64,000 nucleotides of DNA from Stramonita haemastoma (GCA_030674155.1 CM060334.1:32145348-32209347), one strand, 5' to 3'. Shown: positions 35,801 through 51,663, counted from the first letter of the stretch. The notes: generated by a model not told the origin, from the letters alone. A program made the numbers and translations.

Positions 35801-38800
35801 AAAAATTTCTTTTTAGATGCATTAAAAGAAAAATCAGTGGCTTTAGGGCTTCCTCTCAACAGTCTCTGCAGATTCTCGTGTTGGCAGTTTGTTGGCTCAG
35901 TTCACTGTCAATGAATTTTAACTTCTCTTTTGACACATCCCATAATTTAGCATTACACAACCTCATTCTTTCTTCTTTTCTTTGCTTGCTTAATCTGAAC
36001 TTTGCCAAGGCAACTATAGCAACAACAAAGAAAATAATACTATATGCTTTTTTCTTTGACGCTTTAGGTTAATAGTTCCTTTTGAGTACACTTGCCTCTA
36101 GCTGCTTCATTATAGATACAAACTCATAATAACCCCCCACCCCCCTTTCACCTATTTTTTTGTGGCAGACCACACTGATTTGTGGTTTCTACTTTTTATG
36201 TTTTTGGGGGGTGTTTTTTTAATTTATTTTAACCTTTGTGTAATAAAAAGAAAAGCAACTGAAACACTATTTGTGGAACATCTAATCAGTAAACCATTCT
36301 TACGTACATGTGACTTTTTGTTTTCCAGCTAAGAAGCAAATTCATCAGACTGAATTTTTTTTATAATGAAAACAGTGAGGGCCAAAAGGACTGATCCCCA
36401 AAAAATTTAACACATTCAGTTTGTTTTTTTGTTTTTGTAAATCAACTGATCACTCTTCGGTAATCTAGAACGCAAAGCTTGATTCAGAATGTACAGCAAA
36501 AATGTAATATTGTCACTGAGCCTCTGCATGCTTTGCTTAAGATAAAGGAAATGGTCGGAGAAAGAAAGAGAGAGAGATAAAAAAAAAGGGGGGATATAAG
36601 TATATATACATAATGATAAATGACATATTTCAAAGTTAAAACACAGAAAGCACTCCAAGAAAATCTCACCATCTTGGACGGCAGTTTGGGCTGCAGACAC
36701 AATGGTAATAAGGACACGATTGTTAAGGACAAAACAACCCTTTTTTTTTTTTTTTACACAGAGGGTTTCCAAGCCAACAAGTCATTCCTTTATTAATGGT
36801 ACACACTGAAGGGTTAAAGTCACGCAATCTTCATTTAATACCATTATCATCATCCATGTCAGCAGATAGGAACATCCTTCTTAGAATATCATCTCACTTG
36901 TATTGTGATTTATCAAATGTACAAGTTTGGTTGGTTAGCAATATGCAATGGAACACACATGCGTGTAGTGTACATACATTACATACATATATATATATAT
37001 ACAAAAGGCTTGTTTAGATAGATGAATACAAAGACACACAGGTTATTATACTATCAGTTGGTATAAGATTTATTAAATACAGAATATCTGTCTTATTTTT
37101 CTTTGAATACATGAGTGGATAGATAGCAGCATAGATAGCAAAAAGATGCACTTCATACTTCTCACAATCCACTAGAATCTTCACACATGTAAGTGCAAGG
37201 GCAAAATGCAGATCAATACCACATTTATGGGGGCCACACGCATGTATGCATGCGCGCGCATTCACACACACAAACACAACACACACACACACACATCACA
37301 CACATTGGCCACAGGGAAGATGAATTATCTTCACAAAGCCATTGACTTCTCTCTCTAGTAAAGTTGGTGGGTTGTTTTTTTTTAAAGTTAAGACTTCATT
37401 CTTAGAGAAGGACAAAAGTCATCACTACACTAAGAAAGGGGTGAGAGGGTTCTTGAATTAATGACAAACAGGATTTTCTCATGCACTCACCAATGCTGTG
37501 ACTGAACAGCAATAATGGTAGGAGGAATGGGGAATAGGAAGAAAAAAGGGGAGGAAAGAAGGAGGGAGGGAGGACAAGAAAGAGCAAAGGGAGATACTCT
37601 CATAGAGACATAAATAGAGGAGGAGAAAGAGAGAGGGCTCACAAGCAACAGTGACTCAACAGCTGTTCTGGTAAATCTGTCCTTTTTACAATTTTTCTCT
37701 CTCTCTTTTTTTTTTTTTTTTTAGAGTTGGGAAACACTAACCATTAAGGCTTCATGTCTATAAAACATGTACAAGTAATCACAATCAATGACTGTTTTGG
37801 GACGATAAGCTCAGCAGAGAATTAAACTTTTTTGAATGGTTGAGAACATAAACCTTCCTAATTCAGTAATCCCGATTAATAATCAGCATGCAAACAGCAT
37901 CAGCAGCAGAGAGTTAGGGAAACAAACAAACAATATGACATCCTCTACAACAGTAACGATGATGGCGGCCAAGGCTGGGAGGGACGACTTACCACGCTGG
38001 ATCCCCGGCCTGTCTGCAACCCTTGCACGGAGCCGGCAGGGGAGGGGAGGTAGGGGGTGCTGGGTGTCTGGGTGCCGCTGATGGGCTGGGGGGTGTCCTG
38101 TGGGGTGTGCACCACCAGAAACTCGGGCATGGTTTCCGTCACGTTGTTCAGGGGGCTGCCACACACACACACACACACAGTCAGTCATTACAATGCTGTA
38201 CCAAAATAACTCTCTCCTGCTTCTGTCCCTCTTGCCAGCAAGTCAAAAAGACTTGTCAAACTTTTCTCCTTTTTTTATTTTTTAAAGCAAACCAGAACCT
38301 GAGCCAGCTACAAACTGTGAGCTTGACCTTCCCTTGTTGTTGAGATGATGAGGTCTGTATTGCGAGTCTCTATGCAGAAAAAAAAAAAAAGGCTATAGAT
38401 GTCTACCACCCCTATCCTCAGCCAAACTTGCCTGCTTCCATTGGAAGGAAGTGGGTTGGAATAGTGAATCCAATTTAGAGATCCCACGAGCAATGTTTCA
38501 CATTCAAACTGCCTTATCTCCTTACCTGAAAGACACTGCAATACAAAATACACACTGTGTACATTTCCAAACAGCACTCATACAACATGTTTGCTCCCAA
38601 TACATTCCTATACAAACAAAACAAATCTTCTAAACAAGATAAACAAACAAAAAAATAGTAGATGGAAATAAGGGTCGGTCTAAAATAAATCATGGAGACA
38701 CCAAGACAAATATATAAATGCTGTACCTGTATTCCAATATAAATATGAATCCCACAAGCTGAGCTACACAAAATCAAACCATGATGTAAAGCCTTGCCAA

Positions 38801-40222
38801 CCACATAGTCCACTGGCAGCCATATATGATACAAACTGGAAACCCCATGTGTGTGTCTGTGTGTGTTTATTTATTTTATTCTTTTATATCGAGGACAATG
38901 GAATAAGCAATCATGTGCTTTTTTCATCCAGTCCCCATGTGTATGCAGTTGTGTAAATATCTGTTCCCACTGGCACACAATGGCCTACTCTTACGAAAAG
39001 CGGAACAGGATTTAACGTGTGCGCAAGACATTCTGCGTGCATTCGCACACAGGGCCTCGGTTTACAGTCTCATCCAAAAGACATTTGGGGAGAGTGGAGT
39101 CAGCACTGATGTTAACTCCAGGGAAAAAATCCCCTCAAACAGGAATCGAACTCGGGTCGTCAAATTGCGAGCGCAATGTTCTGCGTGCGCATGCACCGCG
39201 CATGCGTGCATGCGTGCGTGCGTGCGTGCGTGTTGTGTGTGTGTGTGTGTGTGTGTGCGTGCGTGCATGCTTGCAAGCATGCTTGCATGCATGTGTGTGT
39301 GTATAATTATGTGCATGCAATGATGCATGTGTGTGTGTCATGCGTACCATGCATGTGTGTAAACTGAAGTCACTGCCCCACATTACCCAACACATCATAA
39401 AACTACCTCATTCAGCTGACATGCAATGATGTACCTTTGATACAAATCTGTTGTGACCCACCATCCTCCATTTCCACCCCCACAATCCCCTAAAAACAAC
39501 CCCCCCCCCCACCCCCCCTAAAAAACAAAAACAAAACAAAACCCCAAACCAAATTTTATTTTTAAAAATATAAAAAATTAGCATATTTCTGCTGCCCATA
39601 AAAATGGTACACTTAGCAATGAAATTACGTAAAGCAGATAAAACATACTAAAACAAAAACCAACTTTCTAACATGCATGTATACACAAAGAGGATGTGTA
39701 CAAATTACTGGATACCATACACCTTATTTCACTGCAGTTTTAGATATCAACAGGAATGTAAACAAAAATTATGCATAGATATGACAACCCCGTCAATGTC
39801 ACTTTTCTCCCATGTTCCACATGCATGTCAATAATTACTCAATTTACTGTCAACTATTGTAAAATGCAGTTGTTTGTTTTGTTAGGTAGGCAAGAAAAAA
39901 AAAATTAAGAAACAAATTCATGCAAGTACATGTAAGCACACTGCTTGCACAAATAATACATTAGCACACCTATTAAGGCAAATGAGCAAATAGGCATAGG
40001 CAGACAGAAAAAAACTTTCAAAAGAAAAAACTTTTGGTACAAACAAAAACATTTTCATAGAAATTTCAGTGTCCGCTATATATTGATTACCATACAGAAT
40101 ATATAACACAGACTCAGAACACACATAAACAGTGAAGAGTATAATGAATAAAATAGAAAGGCAGAAGAGTTTCAGAAACTGTCATAAGTGATCATGGTAA
40201 ACAAAAATGAAAATCATAAACG

Positions 40223-40257
<35 letters not shown>

Positions 40258-41255
40258 ACAAAAACCCATCACAATTAAAAATCAAAACAAAAAAATACCC
40301 GATCTCCACCAACAAAAAAATTCAGCAAACAGTGGAAAACATTCCACAAAAAATAACCATAAAATTACTCTAAAGAAAATATAAGGTCTCCAGCAAAGTC
40401 TGACAGTCACTTTCCTAGTTTCTCAGTCTATACAGTAATAACTAATATGAAAAAAACCCATTAAAATGTCACATTAACACTCTTCCATACTATTAGTTTT
40501 TTACTCTGAATTTGGACACAAGCTGCAGAGATGGTCAACTTCTAGAAAGGTCCAGGAAAGCAGTAGGACCAGAACCAAACAGTAGAATTCACTCTGCCTT
40601 CAAGCAGGTTCAACAAGCCTGTATTAAGTCAGCTGCAAGGCACTCTGGCAACTGAAGGAAAAAAAGCTCCTACAACTGAAAGCCAACCCTCAATGAGAAA
40701 CAAATAAATCAATGTCAATATCATACTACTATCAATCACCACTGATCCAAGTGAAAGGGGCTGTTCAGAGTTTGCTGGCAGCTACACATAACTCTAACTT
40801 CAATTATGGCAGCTAAGAAACTTTTAATTTAGTGCTTTATTTTATTTGTTTCTTTTTTTTTTTACATTACACACACACACACGCACGCATACACGCATGC
40901 ATACACACACACTCGCGCACACACACACACGGGATTGTCTTTGTGTCATTGACTTCACTTTCACACATGTGCATACATGTGCACAGGTGTGCATGTATGC
41001 ACATTAACATATACACGTAAAAGTGGAGAGAAAAAACATAAAAACATTCACACATGCATGCATGTTCCCATATATGATACATACCTATTGCCTCACACTC
41101 ACACATTATCATCCACTTTTTCAGCCATTTAGACAAACAGACACCAACACAGCCAGACATAATACAAACATACTATTACACATTAAATACTGTATACACT
41201 TAATTGCTCACTCTTCTCTTTTTTCTAACCAGTATATAATGTGCGCATGAGCAAT

Positions 41256-41299
<44 letters not shown>

Positions 41300-41315
41300 C
41301 ACACACACACACACA

Positions 41316-41395
<80 letters not shown>

Positions 41396-44300
41396 AACAC
41401 TCGCACACAAACACTCGCATGCATACACACATACTCAAAGAGAAAGACAGACACAGAGAGAAATGCAGCCTGTCCTATGTTTAAGCAGATGCAACAGCAA
41501 CTAAAATCCAAGCATATTTCAAGTTCAAAAATAACAGAAAAAGAAGTGAAAAAACTCAAAAACAGTTAAATGAATTTTCACTAGTTACATACTTGAAACA
41601 AAAGAAACAAAGCCAGTGATATGAATAAGAGTATCTTAACCAAAGAAAACCATAATGAAACATAACTGTATGCTTTAAACCCCTTCCCAACTAAAAAATA
41701 AATCCCGACTCCGATCGGCAGGGCACGCATACAAGTTGCGTATGAGCCACTGACGGAAAAGTCTCACCGCTTGACAATTATATCACCACTACATGTGCAC
41801 ACAGCACTTAGTTTGCGTTCCCGTGGTACTACCGGCATTACTGGGATGTCCCCCACACTGTTAACACGACGCTTCTGAAAACTGAAATGCAACCAGCCAT
41901 CCTTCCGCATCAGTGGCACCAGTACAAACTTTTGCAACAACAACAACAACAACAACAACACAGCAAGATGTACTGAAGACAGTCATGCTTTCTGTTTCTG
42001 ACACGTCATAAGAAATGTTTGATTCGCAAACATTCACCACTCTTAACTGGTAAGTAATTACAAACTATCTCTGATTTTTTTTCATTAACTCAGAACTTGT
42101 CAGTAACTTTATGTTAACATACTTACACAGTCCATGTTATAATAGTCTACTTCCTAAAGATCAGCAAAAATGTTTACCCTGGTTAAATTTTTAAAAAAGG
42201 AGAAAAAAAGAATGATGAGAGATAATGAGAGCTACCCAAGATAAGTACGGCAAACACAGCATCCAATATAAATACAAAGTTTATCAATATTTAATCATCA
42301 TTTCATCAAGACTCAGAGGTTATTATTACTTGCAGACTTGTCTATGCCTCTTTCCATGCTTGATTTATAGTTTGAATACAAAAATAAAAAAGTTACTCCC
42401 TAAATAAGTAAACATTATCAACTTTGTTATCCAATACTAAAATTAATTCACAAAGGGCACACTCCAAATGACATACTGATGGTCACTTTGCACACACAGC
42501 TGAGTATATCGGTGGGCAAACAACAACTGAAAAAGGACCAGAGCCCAAAATCATAATGCAGGGAAGGGTTGAGCAGTGAACGGTCACACAAAAGTAAAGA
42601 TCTGTTTTCAGGTAAAAACAAAGTGTCTTCTCAGGTATAGCACCCATTGTATACAGCTTCTGCAAGTCTCAGGGCTCAAAAAACGGGGAGAAAAAAAAAA
42701 ACAACTTCTCCCAACACATAGCTGACCTAAAAAAAATACAAAAAAACCCTTAAAAATCTGGATTTACAGGTCAGCAAGTGGAAAACAATAAGCACAATGA
42801 ATGAATGAATAAAAAAAAATAATAATAAAATAATGAAATAAAGAAATCAAATAAAACAGACTGTGCAACAACTGTTTACACCATGTACCACATTGGATTC
42901 TTTTGAAATGACCATCACCTGTACACAATCTTTATAAATAAGAAATATATATTAATGTATTTTTAACAGGCCTCCCAAGCAAACAACAGTAACTGAAAAC
43001 CGTCATTAATGCCAGAGTATTCTCCTTCCATTTGCATTGTAATTATAATGATCATGAATGAAATATTGAAAATACTTTCTCCTCAGATCTGCTTTACCTG
43101 CAATTCCATCTACTATACCAGCAAAACCAGGACTTGGTAAATAAAAGCGTAAGAATCAAGATGGGTACCAGCACAGATAAAAACAAAAGGATAAAACCAC
43201 ATGAATACACCTACACACCTGACAAAGACCTGACTGAAAAGAATGGGGATAGGTAATAGATGCAGGAGTTCTGTATGCACTGGAGCAGAAGGAGGAGGAA
43301 GGGGGAGAGAGAAGAAGCAGCTACTCACACAAACTAAAAAAAAAAAAAATTTTTAATTGAAATTAAGTATCAAACTTTCTAAGGTTCATTGGCCAATCTT
43401 TAACAAAAGGAATCACCTAAAATGGACTATACTACACCTAAAGTACAACTGTTAAGTTTACATCCCCTTACATCTAGTTAATTGTACATCAAGAGTATTA
43501 CAAATATTTATACGATACTAAGTTCCCATTTACTAAGTGAAACGTTTAATGATGAATACACCATGCTCAACAGAACTCTGACCAAAGAAAATTCCAAATC
43601 TAGAATATTCATCAATAAAATGTAAATTAAAAAAAATATCTAAAAGCCCCCCCCCCCCCCCCCCCCCCTTCCTCTTAAAAAAAAAAGTAGAATAATATGA
43701 TGGAGTTCAGTCTATGTGATGCACATGCATTATATATGCGCACTCATGTGTGTGCATGTATACATGTATACACACACCAATCCAATCCAATGACTTTGCG
43801 TAGAGCCCCGCTGACCGCACAGGCCATGTGGGGACTATCACCTCGTCATATTTTAAAACTCATTAAAACTGTGCGACTATACTGTTTAAAATGGGGTATA
43901 AAACCAATTTGACTGTCCTTGCTTGTATTGACACCCTGGTCAACACTTACTCACACACTCACACTCACACACACACACCGAAGTACCAAATGCACTACAA
44001 CCCAAGCTAAAAAAAAAAAATTAAAAAAAAAAAGCCAGAGAACTATTGTGTTTTATCTCACATAACAAATTTGTGCTCTGACAGCTTGAAGATGCTACTT
44101 CCACCCACAATGGTACCCTGCCTCAAGAAAGAAGGTGCAGTCTCAGATTTCAAAACATGTCACTTTTTAAAAATATCTCAGGCCATATGCACCATAGGAA
44201 CCATTCCAATTCCGAGATATATATACAACTTCCTAAGGTCTCCAACAGAATATATTTCTCCGATTAAGTAGAATGAGTCACTGCAGCCCATGAAATGCAC

Positions 44301-47300
44301 TGTCATAGTTCACAAAATGCATCAATCAGATCCATAAATCACGTCACTCCACCCATAATTCATACCTCTCTCCAGCCTCTCCCCCCCCCCCTGCTTTTCC
44401 ACCTGCCCCTCCCTTTGGGAGGAAAAAATAACCCAACCCCACCAGTTAATATATTATAATAAATGTGCTCAATTTTTAAAAGTCAATACTTTTGTGCTAG
44501 TTATTTTTAAAATACACTTAGGAAAAGATACACAATCCAAAAATACATATCCACAAAAAAATGCAGATTTTCTCTGATTATCTACAAAGAAACCCATAAT
44601 TATGTCACATGCCATAATATGATATATACAGAGAAAATGACTGTTCCAGGGAGGTGGCAGGGACCAAAAGCAACTTGGGGACAATTTTTTGTTTTTTTTC
44701 TGAGTGGGATCTTTGAAATTGGGACTTTTTCCTTTTCTGTGGAATCTCAACTCCTGGGGGATTTAAACAAGTTTTTATTATAACTGAAAATGCTGACCAC
44801 TACATATGGGCTAACTGCAAACTTAATCTTTACATCAGAATTTGCCATTGCAGAAACTACCATACATGGGGATTCAGGGGCATCCACCTGTGCCATACAA
44901 AAAATGAAAAAAAGAAAAATAATATTTACATAACTTACAATCAGAATTTTCATTTCTACCTCAAACAGCATATCAACTTGTATGCACAACAATCAAGTGT
45001 CATCATGAATGTATGTTGGAGGCAACAAAAGAGGAAAGCTAGTGGAAAAAAGAGTACAAGAGTAATGAGGAACCCTACCTATCATTCACAAAGCCTGACA
45101 GCACTTGTGGTTATCAAAAATTATTCAGGTCTACATACTGTTTTCATGACAGAATTCAGGCAGACTCAAACACAGTCACGTTTCACAGCCTTTTATCTGT
45201 CAAAGCAGGTCCATCTGATATCCCTGACAGCAAGCTCCTTTGCAAATAATTCAACTCTTTTTTTTTTCTTTACACAGGCGAATGATCTTTACTAAATTAC
45301 TAGCTTAGTCATGAGTAATGTTGCTTCAATTCACTAGTAGAAGATCTGATTTCAAATATATTAACAAACCAGACAATAACACACTGTTATTCCTTTTTTT
45401 TTTAATTTTTGGGGAGGGGAGTTGTTACTGAATTGAAGTCGCATTCAAATGACACCTTTGTTCTACCTAAACTGAGGACACCAACATTCTATTTCTTGTT
45501 TCCTGTCAAAAATGAACATTTATTATAAAAAAATATACACACATGTATCTTTGAACATCCTAGTGTTTACAATGTTTAAAAAAAATTACAACTAGTCGCT
45601 GAAACTAAAAAGTAAAGGTGAAAAACAGATTGCGAGGTGGAAAAAATAGAAGTTCAGAAAATGAAACATAAAAAGGCCTCCTTGCAAAACAGATATAAGG
45701 ATTTATGAATGAAAAAGTGAAATTGACATTAATTAAATACAAACAATTTTTTAAAGGGCAATAAGAAAACACAAACAGAAAACCCTTTACATTGGAAAAG
45801 AGGTAAATTTAAAAAGAAAAGAAAAAAAAAGAGACAGCAGGAAAAAAACAAAAACAAGCAGAAAATAAAAAGTTACAGAGAAGATAAACTTTCCATCAGA
45901 GAAAGCTTCTATCATTAAAAGAGGGATTCTCTATCATTTACCAAAAAAAAAGTTTACAAACAACAAAAATAGGCAATTTATATCCTACCATTTCCTGAAG
46001 TTAGGGATATTATTTCTAATTAAAGAGCCACTCTTCAGGGGAGACACACATGTTGAACCAACATAAAATCCTTAAGAACAAAATATTTACTGTCGCCTTT
46101 TTCCTCTGAGACTGCAAGAGGAAAGTGTAGTTCATGCATACAGGTCAATACCAACTCATCAACCATTTTCTTCAAACCATCTTCCTTAAAAAGAAAAAAA
46201 TTGGGTGTATGTTCTATGCCATTCTTATTGATAGTTAATACACACGGATAGAACAAAAAGTTATAACTCTGGATACAAGTAGATTTCATGTTACAGACAA
46301 AGTAAAGGTAAAAACACTGGATACAAAGCTATTTTTTATGCGCAGCTCTTAAAACAGATAGCAGCTGTACCAGGTTTTAAAACAGTAATACTTAAAATCT
46401 GGTGCAGAAAAAGAAAGAAAAAAAAATCAGCTTTCCTACCTATTAAGGCATAAAAGAATACAGGAAACCAAGAGCCCCGAACAGCAGATTAAACAAAGGT
46501 GAGAGAGAGGCTGGAGGATAAGCATGTGTGAGAAGTTGACAACTGACAGAAACAAAGAACCAAGCAATAAGCACGGTGGTCAGGAATGTGGCAATCAATC
46601 TGTTTTTAAACCAGCTGACCTGCGGACGGGCACCTTCTTCACCTCTTCAGTGCAAGTCCACACGGCATCAAGCTGGTGTGAACTCACATCAACCAGAAGC
46701 CAATTTTCACGGTACTCCCCTATCTGCTCTTCCCGGGAGCTGGTCAGTGAGCTGACAATATCAACATCACCAATCAGCTTACATGCATGTGGCTTTTTTA
46801 AAACAAAAAATTATCAATGTTTGCTAAGAATTCATATTAAAAACTAGCATCACTCATATCCAGCCAAGAAAAAAAAATTCAATTGTTTAGCTCCATTATG
46901 AATAGTGCATGAAGGTCGTTCTCAGTCACAACAGAGAGGAAAGCATGTTTCCTGCTGCCATTCATACATGTTGTATACAATGTACAAGTTAAAATCTTGT
47001 ACCCTGTCCAGATTTCTTATACTTTTTTATATTTAAATTTCCACCAAACTATTTCAGTCCATATCATTTATTAACCTCGAAGAGCTTCTTATTCTTAAGC
47101 AAAGCATAAAAACTGTCAACCACAAAAACAGTTTCAATATTTTATTTCTCCAGGTTGTTTTTTTAAGGGGAAACCTGACCAATACTACAATAGTATATTA
47201 TATATGTTCTATAAGTACACACAAGTATGGAAAACAAGCCTTTTAGTAGAAAAAATGGAATAACTCAAGGCAGGTCATTTTTTTGGTATCATACGGTGAT

Positions 47301-47996
47301 ACCAGTTACATGTATACATTGCCTAAATCAAAAGTGGTCAGAGAAAATTTTGCATAACCTGCACTGATGAAAAATTATTGGATAAAGGTTTGTAAATTTT
47401 ATACTAGTTACTGCAAATCTGCCCAAGAGTGTAATACAGATATTAAAGACAAGATCACTGAGGTAATGTTCATTACACAATTCCATACTGCCAGTACACA
47501 CATGGTTTAAGCTTTGATTCAGCTCAAAATAATGTACATAAGGCAGGCACAGAAACACCAACATATATTGATAATCAAGGAGGCAGATACCGAGAGAAAG
47601 GCAGAGAGATTAAAAAACAAACAAACCCAATTCTTTACTTTCAAGTGTAAAAAAAAAAAAAAAAGGCCCCAACTGCCAGTACTGGAAAATTGTGAACTTG
47701 ATATTGCAACAGTAATATAAAACATTACAATTAAAATCTCAGAAGGAAATCAGTCTTGCTGTAACATTTTTTCTTTCAGTTAACACAACCAATAAAGGCA
47801 GGAGATTGGGGGTGGGGGGGTGGGGGGTAGTGGGTCTGAGTTGAATTTCTCTTTAGTATCGATAAATTACAAAACAAAACAAAAATAATGATATATAGAG
47901 TTTAAATTCAAATTTGCTCCATCATGGATTATTTGTGGTGGAGTGCGAGTGGTTTTGTTTTGCTCAGGTTTGGCCTTTTAACAATTTGTCTTTGTC

Positions 47997-48045
<49 letters not shown>

Positions 48046-48393
48046 TGCGTTGCGTGCGTGCGTGCGTGCGTGCGTGTCGTGCGTGCGTTGGTGTGTGCGT
48101 GCGTGTGTCCGTGTGTCTCACTGTGTTTTTTTGTTTGTTTTTCTTTCTTTTTTTTTTTTGGGGGGGGGGGGTATGTTCTTTTGCCTTTGAAGGTTTTTAA
48201 AAATGTTTTTGGTGTGGTTTTTTGTGTTCTGTTTTAGATTTGGGCTTTGATTGGTTGGTTGTTTTTTTTTTTGTTTTGTGGCAGGGGAGGGGGGGGGGGG
48301 GAGTTATTGCTTTTTCTATGTTTGGGTGTGGAGAGGGGGTTGTTTAGGGGATAGGGGAGTTTGCTATTTAACAGATGGGCTGATAGTTAGCAA

Positions 48394-48473
<80 letters not shown>

Positions 48474-49127
48474 ACGCACGCACGCACGCGTGTGTAAAAC
48501 GACTGAAAAGAAAGATTCTCTTGTAACAAGTCACAAATTATCAATTCTATAATAACAATTACTGTAACCAACAGGAATACATTTTCAATGATTAAATTTT
48601 GCCAATTGCTGACTTGAAAAGAACTACTTTAACCACCACGCAGAACTTGCATACAATTTTGCTTGTGTTGACAAGTTATGAACTCACCTGTTCACGCCAC
48701 TCATAAGACCTCAAATTTAGTCTCCGCTTCATGTTACTGCATTGGGAAGAGAGAAAACCGACTTCTAGTTCCATTTTCGATTTGGTAAGTACTTTCACTT
48801 GCCCTAACACTCAAGTGCTGCTCACTATCCTTCAAATGAAAAATTCAGAAATAAGTTCTTCCTGCAAGCCTTAAACGCTAATTCCTAGCAGTGTTGGTGC
48901 AGTTTGCATGTTTTTCTTCATTTATCTCTTGCAAAACTGTTCGTAACTTTTTTTTTGCCTCCAGCAAACTGCATCATACAGCTGAACTTATAAAATGGCG
49001 TCTGGAGTAAACCAAGGGAAACAACTCTCAAAACAGTATGAACAAGGTCATGGCCGCACTCCATAAATAGGTATGAGGCCCTAATCAATGACACCCTATC
49101 ACATATGAAATAATATAAAAAAGCTTC

Positions 49128-49213
<86 letters not shown>

Positions 49214-49766
49214 TGCAACAGAATAGCCTCTTATGATAAACACAGCTGTTTATTTCAAACCAAGCTAACATAGGACCCCCATACCTAGGCTTGTCATGGT
49301 CGAACCTCAGGGCCAGAAGTCCACAAGGAGCCTATCACTGTCTGGGTTACCAACTATAGGGCCCTGCTTCTGGGTCACTTTGGTGGGGTCTGAATCCTGT
49401 TCAGTCTTTTAAGAGTCTCTCAAGCATTTCCCAGCCCCCCCCCCCCCCCCCCCCTTCCTTTTTTCTTTTCTTTTTTAAGATTGTTTTTTATTACTAAATC
49501 TTTTTTTAAATTATTACTGAGGAAATTTTTTTTTTTTTTCTTTCCTTACCAGGTTATACTAGCAAAGTAACTGTGGCTTATGTCTACAATCTGGAATGAC
49601 CTCCCTCTCTCCCTTCGGCAAAAGCCTACATATGACACTTTTAAATCCAACCTCAAGACACACTTGTTTCAAACCTAAGATTTTTGCCTTCTGTTTTCAT
49701 CTCCTATTTGTCCCTGCCTTCAACATTTGAAATTCCCTTCACCCTGCCTAAATTTATAGCCTCTAT

Positions 49767-49813
<47 letters not shown>

Positions 49814-51630
49814 GTGTGTGTGTGTGCTTTCGAATTTGCTAGAATTATTTATTGTCATTGGTTGCTTGTTTGTTGTGAGGGTCGAGTGCAAGCGCTTTGA
49901 TTTGTTTTTACGAGATATAGCGCTATATAAATTCCATGTATTATTATTTACTTTATTTTTCGTTTTGTTTTTTTTAGGTTGTTTTTCTTACTACAATTTA
50001 CCTTTTCTTCTCTTCTTCCTTTTCTTAAAGTGAATTTGGTCAAAATTGTGCTTTCTTACCAAACAGGTTGGAGCAAAGAAATTGCATGACTCAATTTGTG
50101 CAGCTGATCCCAGACCAGAAGAAGTCTTAAAAAGCTGTCTCATCTGAGCACATCAGACAAAATGTGGTAAAAACAAAAATAACAGCAGCTCCTCTAATGA
50201 CCTTACCTCAAAGTAGACAACCATGTAACATTTTTCAACTGACAACATTTTGAAAAAAATTTTTTAACACAGGGCATATGATAGTGTGCCATACCTCTTG
50301 AGAGAAAGAACAAAAATAGTAATAGCAAAGGATAAACAATGGAATAATTTAATCTCACCACACAATACAAAAACATTCCTTAACTCTACAGTCACACAAC
50401 AGATATGTTCACATAAATGCTGATAACGCAAAAACCACCTAACCCAACACAGCAAGCATGTCATTAAGTTTCTTTTTCTTCATTCCTTGACTAGAGCTCC
50501 AAGGTTTGCCTTTGGTGAGGATTTTGTATATGTGACCATTTCTGCCACCATTTAAATAGCTGCTTCCTGATTTCAAGGATGACATCTAAACACAACATCA
50601 GTAGGCATGCATCTAAAAAAAAAAAAATCTATCATCTATTCTGACAGGCATGCATTGGCCTACTCTTTCAAAAGACAGAACAGGTTTTAAGGTGTGCGCA
50701 AGATGTTCTGCATGCATTTGCACATGGGACCTCAGTTTACAGTCTCATTTGAAGGACATTCAGGGGAGTAGAGTCTTTACTTTCTTATGTTAACTCCAGG
50801 GGAAAATGACAAAATCCCTTGGTGGTGGCTCAAACTCTGGCCTTCAGATCACGAGCTCAACAAACCACAAAGCTATCCCACCCCCACACTGAATATATGA
50901 CTCAATCAATAAAAGAAAACATACTTTCTTGATGTTAAACACAAGACAAATATAGGTGTTGCTGATTATTTCTTTCTACTTCCATTGTTCTTCTATGTAC
51001 AACCTTAACAACAACAGTTTTACCTTGCTTTCAGCGAAACAGTACAACTAGCGAGTTGTGTTATTCCCTGTACAGCTGTGTGAATACTGATGTTGCAGAC
51101 CAGTCCCTGGCTGAAACTGGATGTAAAATATACTTCACTGCTTTCTACAACCAGTCACCTACATGATACAGCTGGATACATCTTAATTAATGATTAGCCG
51201 GAAACAAAACATTTTTGTTTTTTTGATTGCTCAGCTAGAGTTCAGAGGTTCACTAATGGTGAGATTTGTGTATGCAACTGTTTTCACCCACCATTAAGGT
51301 AGCTGCATTCCGACTTGGGGATGATGTCTAAACATGACATCACTGTGCAAGCTTTTTTTTTTTTTTTTTTTTTAAATCTATCCATTCCTAAAGGTATGCA
51401 ATGGCCTACTCTTCCAAAAAGTAAAATATGTTTTAACATGTATGCAAAATGTTCTGTGTACGTTCACACATGGGGCCTTGCTTTAAAGTCTCATCCAAGG
51501 GACTTTCTGGGGAGTGGAGTAAATACTGATGTTAACCTCTGGGGGAAAATCCCCTTGAATGGGTGCCTCAGTGGTGGCTCGAACCTGGTCCATCAAATCA
51601 TGAGCGCAACACTAACCACAAGGCTATCGG

Positions 51631-51663
<33 letters not shown>

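Larger units (their letters stand above)
38156..46619 (-). other. Long DMXL intron (8.5 kb)
   Basis: It contains a SINE at 38865-39190, purine-pyrimidine alternation at 39181-39305, (TA)n at 40228-40254, a CT-CA compound at 41258-41430, an unusual GC-richer block at 41701-41965, a poly-C run at 43647-43669 and a SINE-B copy at 43771-43860. No other exon was recognised. Confidence 0.6.
46793..48687 (-). other. DMXL intron with GT tracts
   Basis: 1.9 kb. It holds (GT)n with TGCG variants at 48000-48116 and 48394-48495, and G runs at 48160-48171 and 48289-48301. Confidence 0.6.
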
